Assembly (NCBI GenBank): GCA_001692895.1
Contig: KV748178.1
Location: 124,001-188,000, forward strand
From: Cenococcum geophilum 1.58
Taxonomy: Eukaryota > Ascomycota > Dothideomycetes > Gloniales > Gloniaceae
Length of the DNA: 64,000 nt
Reading direction: 5' to 3'
Position numbers and translations under genes: made by a program. Below, in pieces: positions 43,201 to 56,370 of the stretch. The notes beneath the pieces are model-generated. The model did no database searches. It had not been told where the DNA came from and was given only the letters and a program-made list of their open reading frames with translations. Within the stretch, counting starts at the first letter, position 1. Each line of letters starts with the position of its first letter.

Positions 43201-46200
43201 ACGTTAGAAGATAGTTAATACTAATATTAAAAAATTCCTAAAAGGCAAACTAGGATTAACCCGCGAAGATATTCTATAACGCCTACTAAAGGAGTTTAGT
43301 AAACATATTAAGCACTTCCTCCCTAAGAATATAGATAAGCTACCCCCTTACCAACTATAGGACTATAAAATTGAGATTACCCCTAGAAACTAGGCCCTAT
43401 ATTATAAAAATAGACCACTCTTACCTACTGAACTTAGGTGTGTAAAAAAGTGGATTAATAAGATGCTGGATAAGGGTTTTATCCGCGAATCGACCTTACT
43501 AGCTGCCGCACTACTCCTCCTCGCTGCTAAGCCTGGCGGCGGTATATAAATCTGCTATAACTACCGAGGCCTAAACACAGTTACTATTAAGAATTAATAC
43601 CTACTGCCACTAATCCGCGAGATACTTGACGCACTTTATNGCGCNAANTACTTTACTAAACTTAATATAATTGCTACGTTTAACTAGATCCGGATTGCGG
43701 AGGGCTATAAGTGGCTTATAGTATTTATTACCCGGTTCGGACTCTATAAGATACTAGTTATACTATTTAGCCTCTATAACGCACCCGCTATGTTCTAGAA
43801 CTATATTAACTATATTCTATATAACGCCCTTAACNACTACTNTACTACCTACCTTAATAATATCCTTATCTTTTTTAAAACACGCGCTGAGCATACTAAG
43901 TATGTAAATGAAGTTATCCAAAGACTTGGTAATGCTGGACTTTAGATTAATATTAATAAGTCTAAGTTCTACTCTACTAAAACAAAATACCTTGGCTTAA
44001 TTATTTTGACTAATGGTATAATTATGGACCCTAAGAAGATATAGGCCTTACAGAAATGGAAGGACCTAACATTAATTAAAGAACTATAATAATTTCTTGG
44101 CTTCGCGAACTTCTACTAACAATTTATTTAAGGCTACTCTGCTATTACTATACCTATAACAAAACTTCTAAAGAAGGATATTAGATGGCTATAGGGACTA
44201 GAATAAACTAAATCGTTTAAGGCCCTTAAGGGAGCCTTTACTTTAGCACTAGTACTAGCATACTATAACTATACGAAGAAAACAGTGGTAGAGATAGACG
44301 TATCGAATTGGGCTTTTGGCGGAGTCCTTTCTCAGTACAATAACGACGGAAAATTAAGACTGGTCGCATTTTTTTCCGTAAAGCACTTTGCGCTAGAATG
44401 TAACTATAAGATCTACGATAAAGAACTCCTAGCTATTGTTAAGGCTTTAAAGGAATAGTGTCCTAAGCTATAAGGAACTAAGGAGCTGTTTAAAATTATT
44501 ACCGACTATAAGAACCTATAGACGTTTATAACTACTAAACAGCTAAACTAGCGCTAAGTCCGGTGGGCAGAGTTCCTTTTATAGTTTAACTTTGTAATTA
44601 TATATAGACCTAGCAGTAAAGCTACGCTCCCTAATGCCCTAAGCCGGCTACTAGGAATAAGGCCTAAGGACGCTAATAACAAACGCCTCCGCTACCGAGC
44701 CTAAGTCGTTATACCGCCTTAGAAAGTTAACCCTATAATTTTAAAAGAATTACTATATAAGTCCCATAACTCTAATAATACGGAGTTTATAGCTGCTTTA
44801 GACCCCAAAATAGCCGAAAAGTCACTAGACGAGTTAATCCGGCTAGGATACTAGGAGAACGAACTTGTAAGAGATATAATAGTAGCCTTACGTGATTAGA
44901 AAGCTCGCCGTTGGCCAAAGAAAATTAGGAAATTACTTTGTTGCAATAAGTTAGAATGCAGTATTATTAACGGACAGATCTACTTCCGCCAACGTCTCTT
45001 TATCTCTAACGCCCTAGACCTCTACCTAGAAGTTACCCATCGCTCTTATAGCAGCGGCCCCGCTAGTTACCCTAGCTAGGTTAAGACTTTTAACCTCTTA
45101 AACCAAATATACTGGTGGCTAGGAATCTCCTAGTTCACAGCTACCTTTATTAAAGACTGTGCCCTATACTTTCGCACTAAGACCCCCTATTTTGCCCCGC
45201 CCGGTTTCCTAAAGCCACTAAAATTACCTGCTTGCCCGTGGACCGATATCTTAATTAACTATATTATAACGCTACTAGTATGCTAACGCCACGGCAAGGT
45301 ATATGAATATATCCTTATCATTATAGACCGCCTAACTAAAATGCGACACCTTGTTTTAGTAACAGGACTCTTAATAGAGGAGTTAGTTAATGGCTTTATT
45401 AATAACGTATATAAGCTCTACGGTGCATTAAGCACGATTATCTTTAATCGCGGCATATAATTTATTAGTGACTTCTGGCGACGACTAAGTAAACGCCTTA
45501 AGACAACCTTACAACTAAGCTTAGCCTAGCACCTAGAAACGGACGGCTAAACCAAAATTATTAACGCCGCTATAAATAAATACCTTTATACTTTTATTAG
45601 CTTTATATAGGACAACTAGGTTAACTATCTGCCGCTTACTAAGTTTGCTATAAATAACTAAGTTAACAAGAGTATAGGTATCTCCCTATTTTTTATAAAC
45701 TATGGCTTTAACCCTTGCCTTAGAATTAAGCCTGCTAGCCCCCACCTACTAATACTATTAGCATAAGTAAAGAAGGAGTTCTTCTACGTAAACTCTATAG
45801 CCAACCGCTTTAAGCGAATATTAATATAGCTTAAGGCCCTAACCCGGATTTTATAGCAACGCTATAAAGATAATACTAATACCCGTAGGGATGAGAGCGC
45901 GTTATTCTACGAAGGTAATATAGTTATAGTTAGCTTAGAAAATATAAAGATAAATAAACCTAAGAAGAAATAGGACGATAAATAGGACGGCCTATACCCC
46001 GTACTTGCAGTATACTAAGGGGTAGTTATAGTAGACCTCCCGGACTATATCCGAGTAAATAAATCCTTTTATATATCTAAGGTCCGCCTTTAGGCTGCTA
46101 AAGAGATCCCTAGCCAAGCAAATATTAATACTGTAGAGCGCCGTAATATATAAGGACGAGTAGTAGAGAGAGATAATAACGGCAATATAGAAGACAAATG

Positions 46201-46420
46201 GGAGTTTAAGAAAATCCTTAATATACACAATGAAGACCCCCAGGGCCTAACTTATGAGATTAAATAGAAATATTATAAGGATATAACCTAGCAGCTAGAG
46301 GAAGACCTAAAGGGTTACAAATAAGCTGTATAGCGCTTTTATAAGTAACACCCTAAGAAGCTAGGACCCCTAGACTAGGCACGAGATAAGAAAAAGTTAT
46401 ACTAAGGTTGCGGCCGACCA
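40260..46420 (+). pseudogene. Gypsy F gag-pol relic
   Basis: The gag region includes a degenerate knuckle at about 41430-41470. Protease is at about 42050 (LVDSGSTIIVFTN, DSG intact). RT is at about 43490-44120 (LLAAKPGGGI, YRGLNTVTIKN, KYLGLIILTNGIIMDPKK, FLGFANFY; YLNNILIFF for YLDD). RNase H is at about 44300-44640 (VEIDVSNWAFGGVLSQYNND, YDKELLAIVKALKE). Integrase is at about 45230-45700 (IIDRLTKMRHLVLV, HLETDG). A chromodomain is at about 46190-46350 (WEFKKILNIHNEDPQGLTYE, LEEDLKGYK). Stops remain at Trp/Gln positions, so it is inactive, but it is the best-preserved pol in the window. Confidence 0.85.
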
Positions 46421-46734
46421 CCGCATTAAAATTTATGGTGGTTGAGATATTATAGAACTTTAACTGGCGGTTAAAGTTGTCTAATTAGCCAAATTCTCGC
46501 CAAGAAACGCTATACGGACCGATTTAGGTGGCGGTGTGGAGTTCTGCCGACCTTACTCACTAAACTAACTAATTAGGATTTTCCATGCCCGGTATAGAAA
46601 ATTACTATTAGCTCGGTTAAGGGCGGTAAGCGGAACTAATATCTTTACGGTAGAAAATAGGTAACCCCGTATACTGCCTATTTTTAAGTTATTTATTTAG
46701 TTTGGGGACTAAACTATCTAGGGGAGAGGAGTAC

Positions 46735-46921
46735 TGTTACGGCACTGACTTGACGTATACTGTTTTATACTGTCTCGTACTGTTCCCTACTATTAGCTGG
46801 CCCACCACTAGCGACTTAGCGGCTGGCCCTACTATTTGTATACAATACCCCCTTTCCACCTTCTTCCCCTCTTCATACTACAACGTAGTTATTCAGTCTA
46901 CTTCATTGCAGCACTGTGACA
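46735..46921 (+). repeat. Gypsy F 3' LTR
   Basis: 187 bp, tgttacggcac to actgtgaca, the better preserved copy. Confidence 0.92.
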
Positions 46922-46926
46922 ATATT

Positions 46927-48573
46927 CTTAACCGGTTTAAAACGGGTTCTAAATTAACTTATAAGTAGAAGTTATATTTAAATACTTAGTATATAAAATC
47001 TTAGCACCTAATTCCTTAAGTAGAATAACTATTCTAGAAAAGTTATATAAGGAAATCAATTAATTAGAATATATTAGGAATATATTATATTGTCTTTTTA
47101 AGGCCTACTCTTAAATCTAATAGGTATAACTTTCTCTTAAATAGGAGCCATTAATTATAGGATAGTAGTCTTAAAAGGGCGGATAGGGGAAACTAGAGTA
47201 GGGGTATAGAGGGGTTAGGTAGTAGTAAAGCGGCCTAAACTAGTAGGATTATATTTAAAAGTGGTTCCTAATACGTTTAAATTATATATAGCTATAATAG
47301 TAGAATAGAAGGCTATAATGGGTTATTAACTACAGTTAAAACTCTTTATAACGATGCAGGTTGTACGGCCGACCATATTGTAATACTAATGGTATTGTTA
47401 TATATAGAGTCACGTATTAGGTTAATAAGTAGGAAAAAGGAGGCTAATACGTAGCTAGGTATTCTAAAAGGGTGTAGGGTATCTACCTTACGTGCTAAGT
47501 AGGACCCCTCCCATACAAAGTCTCTATTAGTTATAACGATTTTAGTAAGAAAAACTTAACGATATTGTAAATAGTTAGTATATTATAATATTACACCTAA
47601 AAAAACTTTAATTAAGGGGTGCAGATTGTAATGTAGAGTATATCGTTATAATCAAATATCGTACTAAAGAGTTTTGACTGTAATTATAAATATATACCTA
47701 TTACTTCCTCCTACTTTTTAATAGAAGGAGCCTCTCCCTTTTTAATATTCCGAGTTTTAATACTATACTTCTTTATATAGTTTCTAAAAGCGCTATAATT
47801 CTTAACCTTTTTCTAAACGTATTATAAATATATTAGTAATATTTTATAAACCTAATATATTTATCTACTTATCCTATATAGTACCGGATTATCTAAATTA
47901 GGTAAGATATTATACTAATAAAAAACCTCTCCTATCCCTTATAATGATAAGGTATTTAAAATAGTAGTCCGTATAAGAAAATTATAAAATTGTCACTATT
48001 AACCGCCTATAATTTAGTTAGTGCATATAGGCTATAATTTTAAATACTAAAATTATTAATATAAGGGATAGTTAAATCCACCTTATTACTACGCTAGTAT
48101 TATATTAAGAACGCGTTCTAAATATATTTAGAACTACTTACTATAATAAAAGTATCTACTCCTTTAGGGAGCCTCTCTATTTTTAGATAGCCTTTATAGG
48201 TAGCCTAAACTATTAAAATAGATTTTAAATAGGTTATAGATAGCTTACGCAGCTCTTTAAAGTAGTAGATATTGTATTTTAAATTGGTTTAGAATAGATT
48301 TAATAGATTTGTAATAGAAGGTAAGGTCAAAGTATAAGAGGGAAGGCGAGATTTAGTGTAGTAGGCAGAGGTTTTGCTTATCGGGCCGACCTTTTAGCGT
48401 GATCTAGCCGACCTACACGCATTCGGTATGTCGCGTCCCTACGTGCCAATTAGTAATCCGTGCACCAATTATAAGAAAAGGAAGAACTCGTGTATTAATT
48501 GATCTATAAAAGAGAATGAGGCTATATATACATAAGGAAGTAAACTAAGTTGGTGACCGAGTTAGTAACTAAG
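46927..48573. other. AT-rich degenerate DNA between F and H
   Basis: Contains the TA-flanked MITE at 47333-47680 and a weaker pair of 12-bp inverted arms (ctatcccttata near 47931, tataagggatag near 48060) that may bound a second small element. A GC-richer patch at 48370-48480 repeats the string gccgacc. No gene found. Confidence 0.5.
47333..47680. mobile_element. Tc1/mariner-like MITE, 348 bp
   Basis: The 23-bp terminal inverted repeats (left cagttaaaactctttataac..., right, on the complement, cagtcaaaactctttagtac...) match at about 20 of 23 positions. They are flanked by TA (47331-47332, 47681-47682). The interior is AT-rich without a readable frame. The CAGT terminus and TA target fit the Tc1/mariner superfamily. 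The termini differ from those of the MITE at 719. Confidence 0.65.
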
Positions 48574-48790
48574 TGTGAGGGGATCTTATAGATAGGGGGC
48601 TATAAGGACACAATTGTAGAATAGAATAAATTAGTAAGAGAGACGAATCCTTAAGGAGGTAAGGCCTTAGGGATTATAAAGACTATATACTACGGGTATA
48701 TACCTCTAGTATGTAACCGGCAACTATCTAAGAGGTGTCTGGGGGTTATTCTAAGGGCAACCTAAGGTGTCCGCAATAATATCCCTTACA
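48574..48790 (-). repeat. Gypsy H 3' LTR
   Basis: 217 bp, tgtgaggggatc to cccttaca on the plus strand. Confidence 0.9.
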
Positions 48791-49999
48791 TTACCCCTCC
48801 CCTTCTTATGGTTAGCTCCTAATCGCCATTACCTTATAGTAAAGAGATTATAAGGGCTTGTCCTGGAAGGGGTTCGGAGAGATATTAAAGAGGTATTAGT
48901 ATACTGCTGTATATTATCTATCTATCTAACCCCTACTTTAAACTCCTAAAAAAACCTTAATAAGGGAAAAACGTAACTAGAGAAAAGACGTAAAAATTAT
49001 TAAAAACCTACTAAAAGCCTACTAGAAGCCTACTAGTAACTACCTAGGCTAACTTAAGGATTTTTATACAACTTTATATCCAAGCCTTTATACCAGTCTA
49101 TAATTAATTATAAGTATTATAGGCAATTTGGTGTTCCTAATATAGTTCTATAAAACTATTTAGTATATAGCTTAACATATAGGGCCTTAGCTTGCCGTCG
49201 TCTTTTAACTGTTAAAATATAATCTATAATCGGTTTATATAATCCTCTACGTTACTAACACATTATTCCCGCATTTGCCCTTAGGCTATTAGATGTAGTT
49301 AAGGTATTAATTAGTCAATTAAAGAGACTTATCTCCTAAGATTTAGTGTATATACTTTTAAATCTAGTAGTCCTGTGCCGTATATTTGGCATAGCTCTAC
49401 TACCTAGCAAATAGGGACATTTCGTAATAGCAATTATAGCTATTATGCAATTATCAAGAACGTCTATAACGTTAATCTTTAATACTATAGTATCGTTTTA
49501 GGTATAATTTAACCTATATACGTCTTTAATTAACGTCTTAATTGCCTTCCCCCGGCCGCGTACTTAGTTTTTATAAGGAAGTAATAGTTAGATAACGCAT
49601 GCTTATATTTCCTTCCTTCTAAATAATACTATTATAACGGAGTTATATCGGCAAGGTTGCGGCTATTTACTAAAAGGGTATTGGAAGGTAAAGTATAAAG
49701 ACACCTTACTCATCAAGCTGCTCCTTTTCTTAAACACCTTACTTCTCGCCATTAACCGTCGTCTAATTTTAGACGTATCTTCAATATATTATTAAGATTT
49801 TCTTCTTTTTTATTAATAATTTAATATACCTCTTTATTCTCCTACTAACTACTCTTTTAAGCAGATTCTATAGTATATCCTAGCCTTACCTTTATATATA
49901 GAACCCTAACCTCCGCTAACTTATAACTAGTACTAGTCCTACCTAAATGATTTTACCTGTATATCTTTAAAAGACTAGAAATCTAATAATAGAATTCTA

Positions 50000-52900
50000 G
50001 AGGCTTATAATAAGACGTACTGCGTTAAATCTAATACCTTTAGTCCTTATAATTAATATATGCGTACTAAGAGCGGCAGTTATATTAAGGTAAGCTTTTC
50101 TATTCTTAATAGACTTTTATTACTAACTTTAAGCTTTAATAGCCTGGGCCTAAGTAGCAACGTTCCTTTAATATTCTTAACTACTATATCGCCTGGGCTC
50201 TTTCTTATTTCAGCATAAATACTAAACAACTTAATTAAATTTAAGACTATGCCACAGCCATCTATACCGCCTATAATTCTTAGTAAGCTAGCTAGTAACG
50301 CCTAATATAAGAGCAAGGTTAGTATACTAAGGATAGGGTAAGGGATAGGGGTAATAAGAAGAAGGTTGCTGTCTACTATAGAAAGGAGTTCGCGTATACA
50401 CGTTAAGTTTTAAAAGAGTATAATATAATACGGTATTAGGTAGGTTACCCTTTAGGTACCTAGCGGATAGGTAACTAATAGTTGCTGTAGTAAGGTCTTA
50501 GTGGTTCTAGACTATACTAGCTAGCTAACGTCTCTATTCATTCTAGGCTTAAGTATATCTTTATTAACTATAAGCTTACTTCCTAAGAGCTTCGTTAATA
50601 TTAGTTTAGACCTAATATTAGTGTTAAGCGTTTAAGAGTCTCTGCTTTAGCTATACCTTATTATCCTACCCCTATTTTTATGCCTACTTATACCCCTACT
50701 AAGGGTTCTAAATCTCATTCTTATTAGCCATCTCTTAGAGGGCCAATAGATACTAATCCTACTCCTAAGGGTAAGGCATAGTGGCTTTTCAAATTAGGTA
50801 TTTGAGATTTATTCTTATATATAGTAGCAATTAAGGACCTTAATTAGGTGCTTAAAAAGACCTTATAAATAGAAAGCTATACTATAATAGTGGTCTATCT
50901 TTAAATGGAAGCATAGGTCCAACCAGTATTAGCTTATAAAGACGCTGCCCCTATTAGTAATAATAGAGTATAGCTAATCTACTTTAAGAAAGCATTTCTC
51001 CTTAATTAGATTAGTAAGCTCTTATACGTTAATCGTCTTATTAATAGGAAGGTATTAGACATACTTTAAAAACCTATTAATAAGTATAAGGACCGAATTA
51101 TATATTCATCCTTAGCCATCTTTAAATGGCGGGAGATCTGTAATAAAGTTTATAGCGTAATATTGCTATAGCTTACTAGCGGGGGGAACTTATTTAAGTA
51201 GACCCTATAGCTTATACCTACGGATCTTATATACTTAACACTTCTTACAATAGCTAATATACTCCTTTGCTTCCTAATTAAGCCTTAGCTAATAGTATTT
51301 ACGCTAAAGTAATTCCACTATTTTTGCTTAACCATAGTAGCTGCCTAAAGGATTATCGTAATTCTTTATAAGAATCTTTTATTATAGATTTGCTTCTTAT
51401 AGCACATAAACCTTACTACCTCTACGCAGTAGGCCCATTAGGTCTAGTTCCCAATAGTAGCGCCTAGCAGCTTCCTTTTTATTATATTTCCAGTCTACTT
51501 CCGCATTAAAGATAGTATAGAAAGCGTCCCTCCGTTATACCTTATAAATAAGGTCCGTTAACCTTTTAGATAGTACTTAAGTAAAAGCTATTTCGTCTTA
51601 TATTGCTCTAAGTATAAAACTAGATAGTACCATAAATCTTATAACTCTTTAATACGCGTACATTAGGAAGGCCGCTACGAGGTTAAAGTCCTTTAGTTAT
51701 TATAGGGCTCCGAGTTCTGATTGCTCTATAGCTTCGCTATTAGTTTAAGGGAATAGCTTAGTAATTAGGGATAGTATATTACTAGGTTCTAAAAATGTAT
51801 TAGGGACGTCCTGTCTAGGTATATTCGGACCCTTATTAGCAATAAACCGAGTACTAGCTAAAACGTTAGTGGAAACCAATAGGGCTTATACCGCCTAAGA
51901 CTTGGTATATAAAGCTATAGGTACTCAAGCATCCTATACCTAGAGCTTGTTCTACAATATAAGGAGTAAAATATCTATTATCTATTTTCCTTCTCCTGTT
52001 TTAAAGCCTTTAGCATAGTCTAGCCGTCGTAACAGTCTATTGGCAGGGTTATTTTCCCCTAGCTTATATTTAATCTTAAAATTAAATCATATAAGCTCCT
52101 CTACCTATCTAGCTTATTAAGGTATAAGCTCCTTTATAGTTATAAAGTAGCGTAAATTATAGTAATTTAAGAGTATACGAGTGGTATAGCTCGCATACTT
52201 AAGGTAGTGTCACCACTATTTAAAGCAGTTAACTATAGCCAGCAGTTCCTTGTCGTGCGTATAATACCTAATTTTAAGTCCCTAGAATTTTCTACTATAA
52301 AATACTACTAGTCTTTAATAGAGCTGGATAGCGTCTAGATGCCTATTAGGTTATAGCAGGATACTAATAAGGGCAAAATTTAATATATTAGTAATTATCA
52401 TTAATAGCTAATCTAGGTTAAAATGCCGTAGTAATAGAGCTTCCGTAAACTTTACGCGAAGTTTCTAAAAGGCCTCTTAAACCTTTCTAGGCCATAACCA
52501 TAGCTTATACTATTTAGTTAGTCCCTTCTTAGTTTTCTTCCTTACTGCCTTTAAGCTTTTTACTCCTTAAATTAGGTCTTAGGAAGCTTCCGTAACATAG
52601 TTAAATAGGTATTAGGCAATATCTAAGTAGTTATAAATAAAGCGCCTATAGAAATTAGTAAAGCCCAGGAACACTTAAATATCCCAGTAGCTCTCTAGCT
52701 CTAGCCACTCCTAGATTATCTACACCTGTACTAAGTCTATAACTATACCTATAGGCGTTATAATATAACCCAGGAACTTAACCTACTTAGTATTAAAGAC
52801 ACACTTTAACGCCTTAGCGTAGAGGCCCTAATTATCCAAACGTTCCAGCACTTCGCGGACGTGTTACTTATATTAATCCTTATCTTCTAAGTAGATTAAG

Positions 52901-55800
52901 ATATTATCTAAATAGACGACGTATATACGGTTAACTAGTCCCCCTAAGGCTCTATAAATATACAATTAGAATGTCATAAGCGCATTAGCTAGCCTAAAAG
53001 GCATTACTAGATACTTAAAGTAGCTATATTAGGTCTTAAAAGCGGTCTTTTACTTATCCCCTTCTATAATACGAAGCCTATAATAGGCGTCTTATAAATC
53101 CAGCTTTATGAAAATCTTCGCCCTAAATAGTCGATCTAGCATTTCACTAACTAGTAGTAGTAGGTAATGGTTCTTAATTATAATCTTATTAAGACCGCGA
53201 TAGTCTACGCATAGCCTTATAATCCTATCTAGTTTTAGAATAAAGAGGATTAGCGCGCCTACTAGTAACTTACTAGGCCAGATCTATCCCTTTTCTAGTA
53301 AGCTATTAAGGTACTCCTATAGGATCTTAAGCTCTTTATACAAGAGGTTATAGATAGGAAGGTTTAGCGGTTATTTACCTTCTTTTAAATTAATTATATA
53401 ATTATACTCTAAGTTCTACAATAGGACTTTAGCTCTCCTACCTAAAAATACCCTTAATAGGTCCCTTAGGCCTACTAGAATATTTAACAAATTAGGGTCG
53501 CGTTTATCCTCCGTATTATCGTTAGGTAGGTCCTAGAGCTCCCTTAGGATACTTATAGGTAGCGTCGTGCGCTATAATAGTTGCTTATATATAGTTGCCA
53601 CTATATATTAAACCGTTGCATACGGTAGCCAGTAAAGGGTAGGGAATTCTTTAACGCAACGTTTAAGGTGTTAAAGTATACTCTCCGCGTATTACTTAAG
53701 CCAGAGTAACCTATAGCGGTTAAAGTATCTTATAAGATCTTTAAGATCGCCGCCTCCCTATAATGTCTCCGCGACCTATTTAGTAGTTCCCTATAAGGTC
53801 TTTATTATAGAGAAATTATTACCTATACTAGGCTTTATACCCATCTTATTATTAAATAGGGGTTAGATCTAATACTCCTTTAGGTATAAAGCGTACACTA
53901 TTTTACCTAGGGCTATATTCTCTAGGATGTCCTTTAGGCTTATTAGTAATATACGCCCTTCTAAATCTTTATTATTCCACTATTTAAAGGCTCCTATCTT
54001 AAAGTATATCTTAGGATCTACTTCTATAAGCTAAGGGTATCTAAGGATAAGATTATAACCTATAAAGTTAGCTGCCTAAAAGGGTTACGGGCTAACTACC
54101 TTAGTATAGTTATACATATCGGCCACTAACACTATAAGCTTATAGGCACTGTATAGCTTAATCTAATACTTATCTAGGAAGCCTATAATAGGTTTCCGCC
54201 ACCTTTACAATATGATAAGTTTATACTCTTTTACCAAATTATATTATATAAGATTAATTTTAGCGCCGCTATTATATAGTGCTTAGAACTATTATACCTC
54301 ACCTATAGGGAGTATTATTTCCAGCTTAACAGCAATATAGAGAGTCTCTCCTTTTATATCTTGCCCAAAAAAGGTCCGCAACTAAGGCTTTTCTTTTTTT
54401 AGATTATTAGTGCAGTTATTATCCTACTTATTTTTCCAATGGGATCTGCCTCTAGAGTTTTTTCTTAACTTCTTGGAGTATTCCCGTAAAGGTGCTAGAT
54501 GGGTGTTAGGTTAACCCTAAGAGTCTTTCCCGTTATTTAAGGCTCCTAACTTTAACCCTTTTAAGGTTCTCTTTAAGAACGGCTTCTTTAAAGGTTAAGT
54601 CTACCCTATATTACTACTAGAGTGCCCATACTTCTAGTGACCCCCTAGCTTCTTATTAAAAGAGGTCTAGTTTCTTACTATATCTTTAGTATTTAGAACT
54701 GCTCGTTCGAAATCCGTATATATAGTAATCCGCAATAGGGCTCCTACGTGCTTTATTTTGTTATAAATTACTAGCTTAATTCTAGCCTAGATAAACCCAA
54801 TCTTCTCCTTCTTATAGATACTACCGTCCTTATTTTTAAAGAGCTCTAGATCTATCTACTAAGTATAAGTTTCTATAAAGTTTATAAACTAGCGGAAGTT
54901 ATAGCGGTCTAGCTGTGTCCTATTCTAGAATAGCTCTATATTATTATATTATATAATATACGGATCTTAAGTCTATTTCTTTAAAAAGGTTTACAGCTAT
55001 AGCTATATAATAATTTGCTCTTTATTAAGCTAATTAAATGCAATCTAGTTTAGTAATTAGTCTATAATCTTACTAATAATCCAGTATATACGCTTTTTAG
55101 TATTATCTCATATTATTAGCATTTTAAAGAAGTTGTCTATCTTATAAACCCAATTATCCAACTGCTAGGCATTAGGTCTATAGCGGAGTTCTAAATTACT
55201 AAAGGTCTTAGCCAGTTAGTCTATATCCTTTTTCCGTTTATAGCGTAAATAAATCTCTAAGTCTTCTATACCTCCTTAGGTAGGTACTAAGTAGCTCTTA
55301 AAAAGCCCTTAACCTTAACTAGGTTATAAAAGAATTTACCTAGCTTAGATTAAACCCTACCAGATTTAGATTTGCCCTTAAAGGGTTCTAATATATTTAT
55401 TAGTAGCTTCCTCCTATATAGCTTCTAAGAGCCTTATAACAGCTTCCTAATATTTATCTTAAAGGAGATTAGTATAGGGCTCTTAACCTTCTAAACTTAG
55501 GCCTGGGGAAGCTCCTACTATAGAGGTAGTGTTAGTACTAGTAGCTAGTATAGGCTTCCCAACGAGGCTCGGGTCTTAAGTTAGTAATTAGCTTAGATTA
55601 CCTAAAGGGGTAGGCCTACTTAGCTTATAAGTAGTTTATATACTACTACTATGCTAATTATAGGCTAGTAGTCTTCTAGGAGGGTTTCGGTTAGTTCCCT
55701 AGTTAAATATATTAATATATTCCTCTGGCATTTTTAGCTTAAAGGAAGATCTTAAAGTTACCTCTAGCGCTTAATCTTCTAATTAGCCTAGGTAGGGCCA
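50000..55800 (-). pseudogene. Gypsy H gag-pol relic
   Basis: Reading leftwards: gag-like sequence lies at about 55800-54400. RT is at about 53300-52600 (LVMPFRLANALMTF, YVVYLDNILIYLEDKD, VKFLGYIITPIGIVIDL, VFLGFTNFYRRFIYNY). RNase H is at about 52450-51950. Integrase is at about 51290-50990 (VYKIRRYKL, PPASKL, INFITDLPPFKDG; the catalytic D of DFit reads N). No chromodomain was confidently located. The first Asp of YLDD is kept. Outer limits are approximate. Confidence 0.7.
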
Positions 55801-56153
55801 AAGGGGTTCTAGCTACTTTCTAGCAGTATTATAACCGTCGTAGAGGGTATCTATATTTTCCTTAGCGTTGCTAGTAACTATAGGTATATGAGAGTCTTTA
55901 AGCTCCTAGAGTATCTAGGTATTAGGGCTTATTTAGCTATCTTACCTAAAGGGTTATATTATCGCAATCTCTTACTATTAGAGGGACCTTCCTGCCTTTG
56001 CGCAACGGCTTTCTATAAGGTATCCATAGAGTTTCCATTTAGGTTGTCGCAAGATTTTAAGGGAGAATAATAGTTATAAATAAAAGATATAAACAAATAA
56101 TCTGGTTTTTAAAGCCGACTACCCTTCTAAAAAAAGAGTAGGAAGGATTTAAA

Positions 56154-56370
56154 TGTAAGGGGATTTTATAGATAGGGGGCTATAAGGACACAATTGTAAA
56201 ATAGGATAGATTAGTAAGAGAGACGAATCCTTAAGGAGGTAAGGCCTTAGGGATTATAGAGACTATATACTATGGGTATATGCCTCTAGTATATAACCGG
56301 CGACTATTTAAGGGGCGTCCGGGGGTTGTCCTAAGGGTAACCTAAGGTGTCCGCAATAATATCCCTTATA
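56154..56370 (-). repeat. Gypsy H 5' LTR
   Basis: 217 bp, tgtaaggggatt to cccttata on the plus strand. Differences are transitions. Confidence 0.9.

Larger units (their letters stand above)
40007..46921 (+). mobile_element. Gypsy F: Ty3/gypsy chromovirus, complete
   Basis: Two 187-bp LTRs (40007-40193 and 46735-46921) with a perfect TSD atatt (40002-40006, 46922-46926). A polypurine tract ggggagaggag precedes the 3' LTR. The primer site ttgtggtat (40196-40204) is complementary to ataccacaa, which the two LTR copies jointly imply (ataccataa in one, atactacaa in the other). Length is 6915 bp. RIP is lighter in the 3' third, where long readable stretches survive. Element G is an inverted relative. 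Confidence 0.93.
48574..56370 (-). mobile_element. Gypsy H: Ty3/gypsy element, complete
   Basis: Two 217-bp LTRs (48574-48790 and 56154-56370) with the flanks ctaag (48569-48573) and ttaag (56371-56375), a TSD differing by one transition. A pyrimidine tract cccctcccctt beside the left LTR marks the minus-strand polypurine tract. A weaker self-priming match exists: aaggatt near 56143-56149 corresponds to the complement of aatcctt within the LTR. At 7797 bp it is the longest element here, with about 2 kb between integrase and 3' LTR. Confidence 0.9.

Noticed and set aside
45992-46228. Minus-strand ORF of 78 codons, and its twin on the plus strand at 59781-60074
   Set aside because: Both lie antisense to the same pol segment of F and G. 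Their similarity follows from element homology, not from an independent gene.
46702-46968. 88-codon plus-strand ORF at the F 3' end
   Set aside because: Runs through the polypurine tract and 3' LTR, both non-coding.
47931-48072. Second MITE bounded by ctatcccttata arms
   Set aside because: Only 12 bp of inverted match with no clear TSD, which could arise by chance in AT-rich DNA.
55888-56070. 60-codon plus-strand ORF
   Set aside because: Antisense to the leader/gag start of gypsy H, with no independent support.
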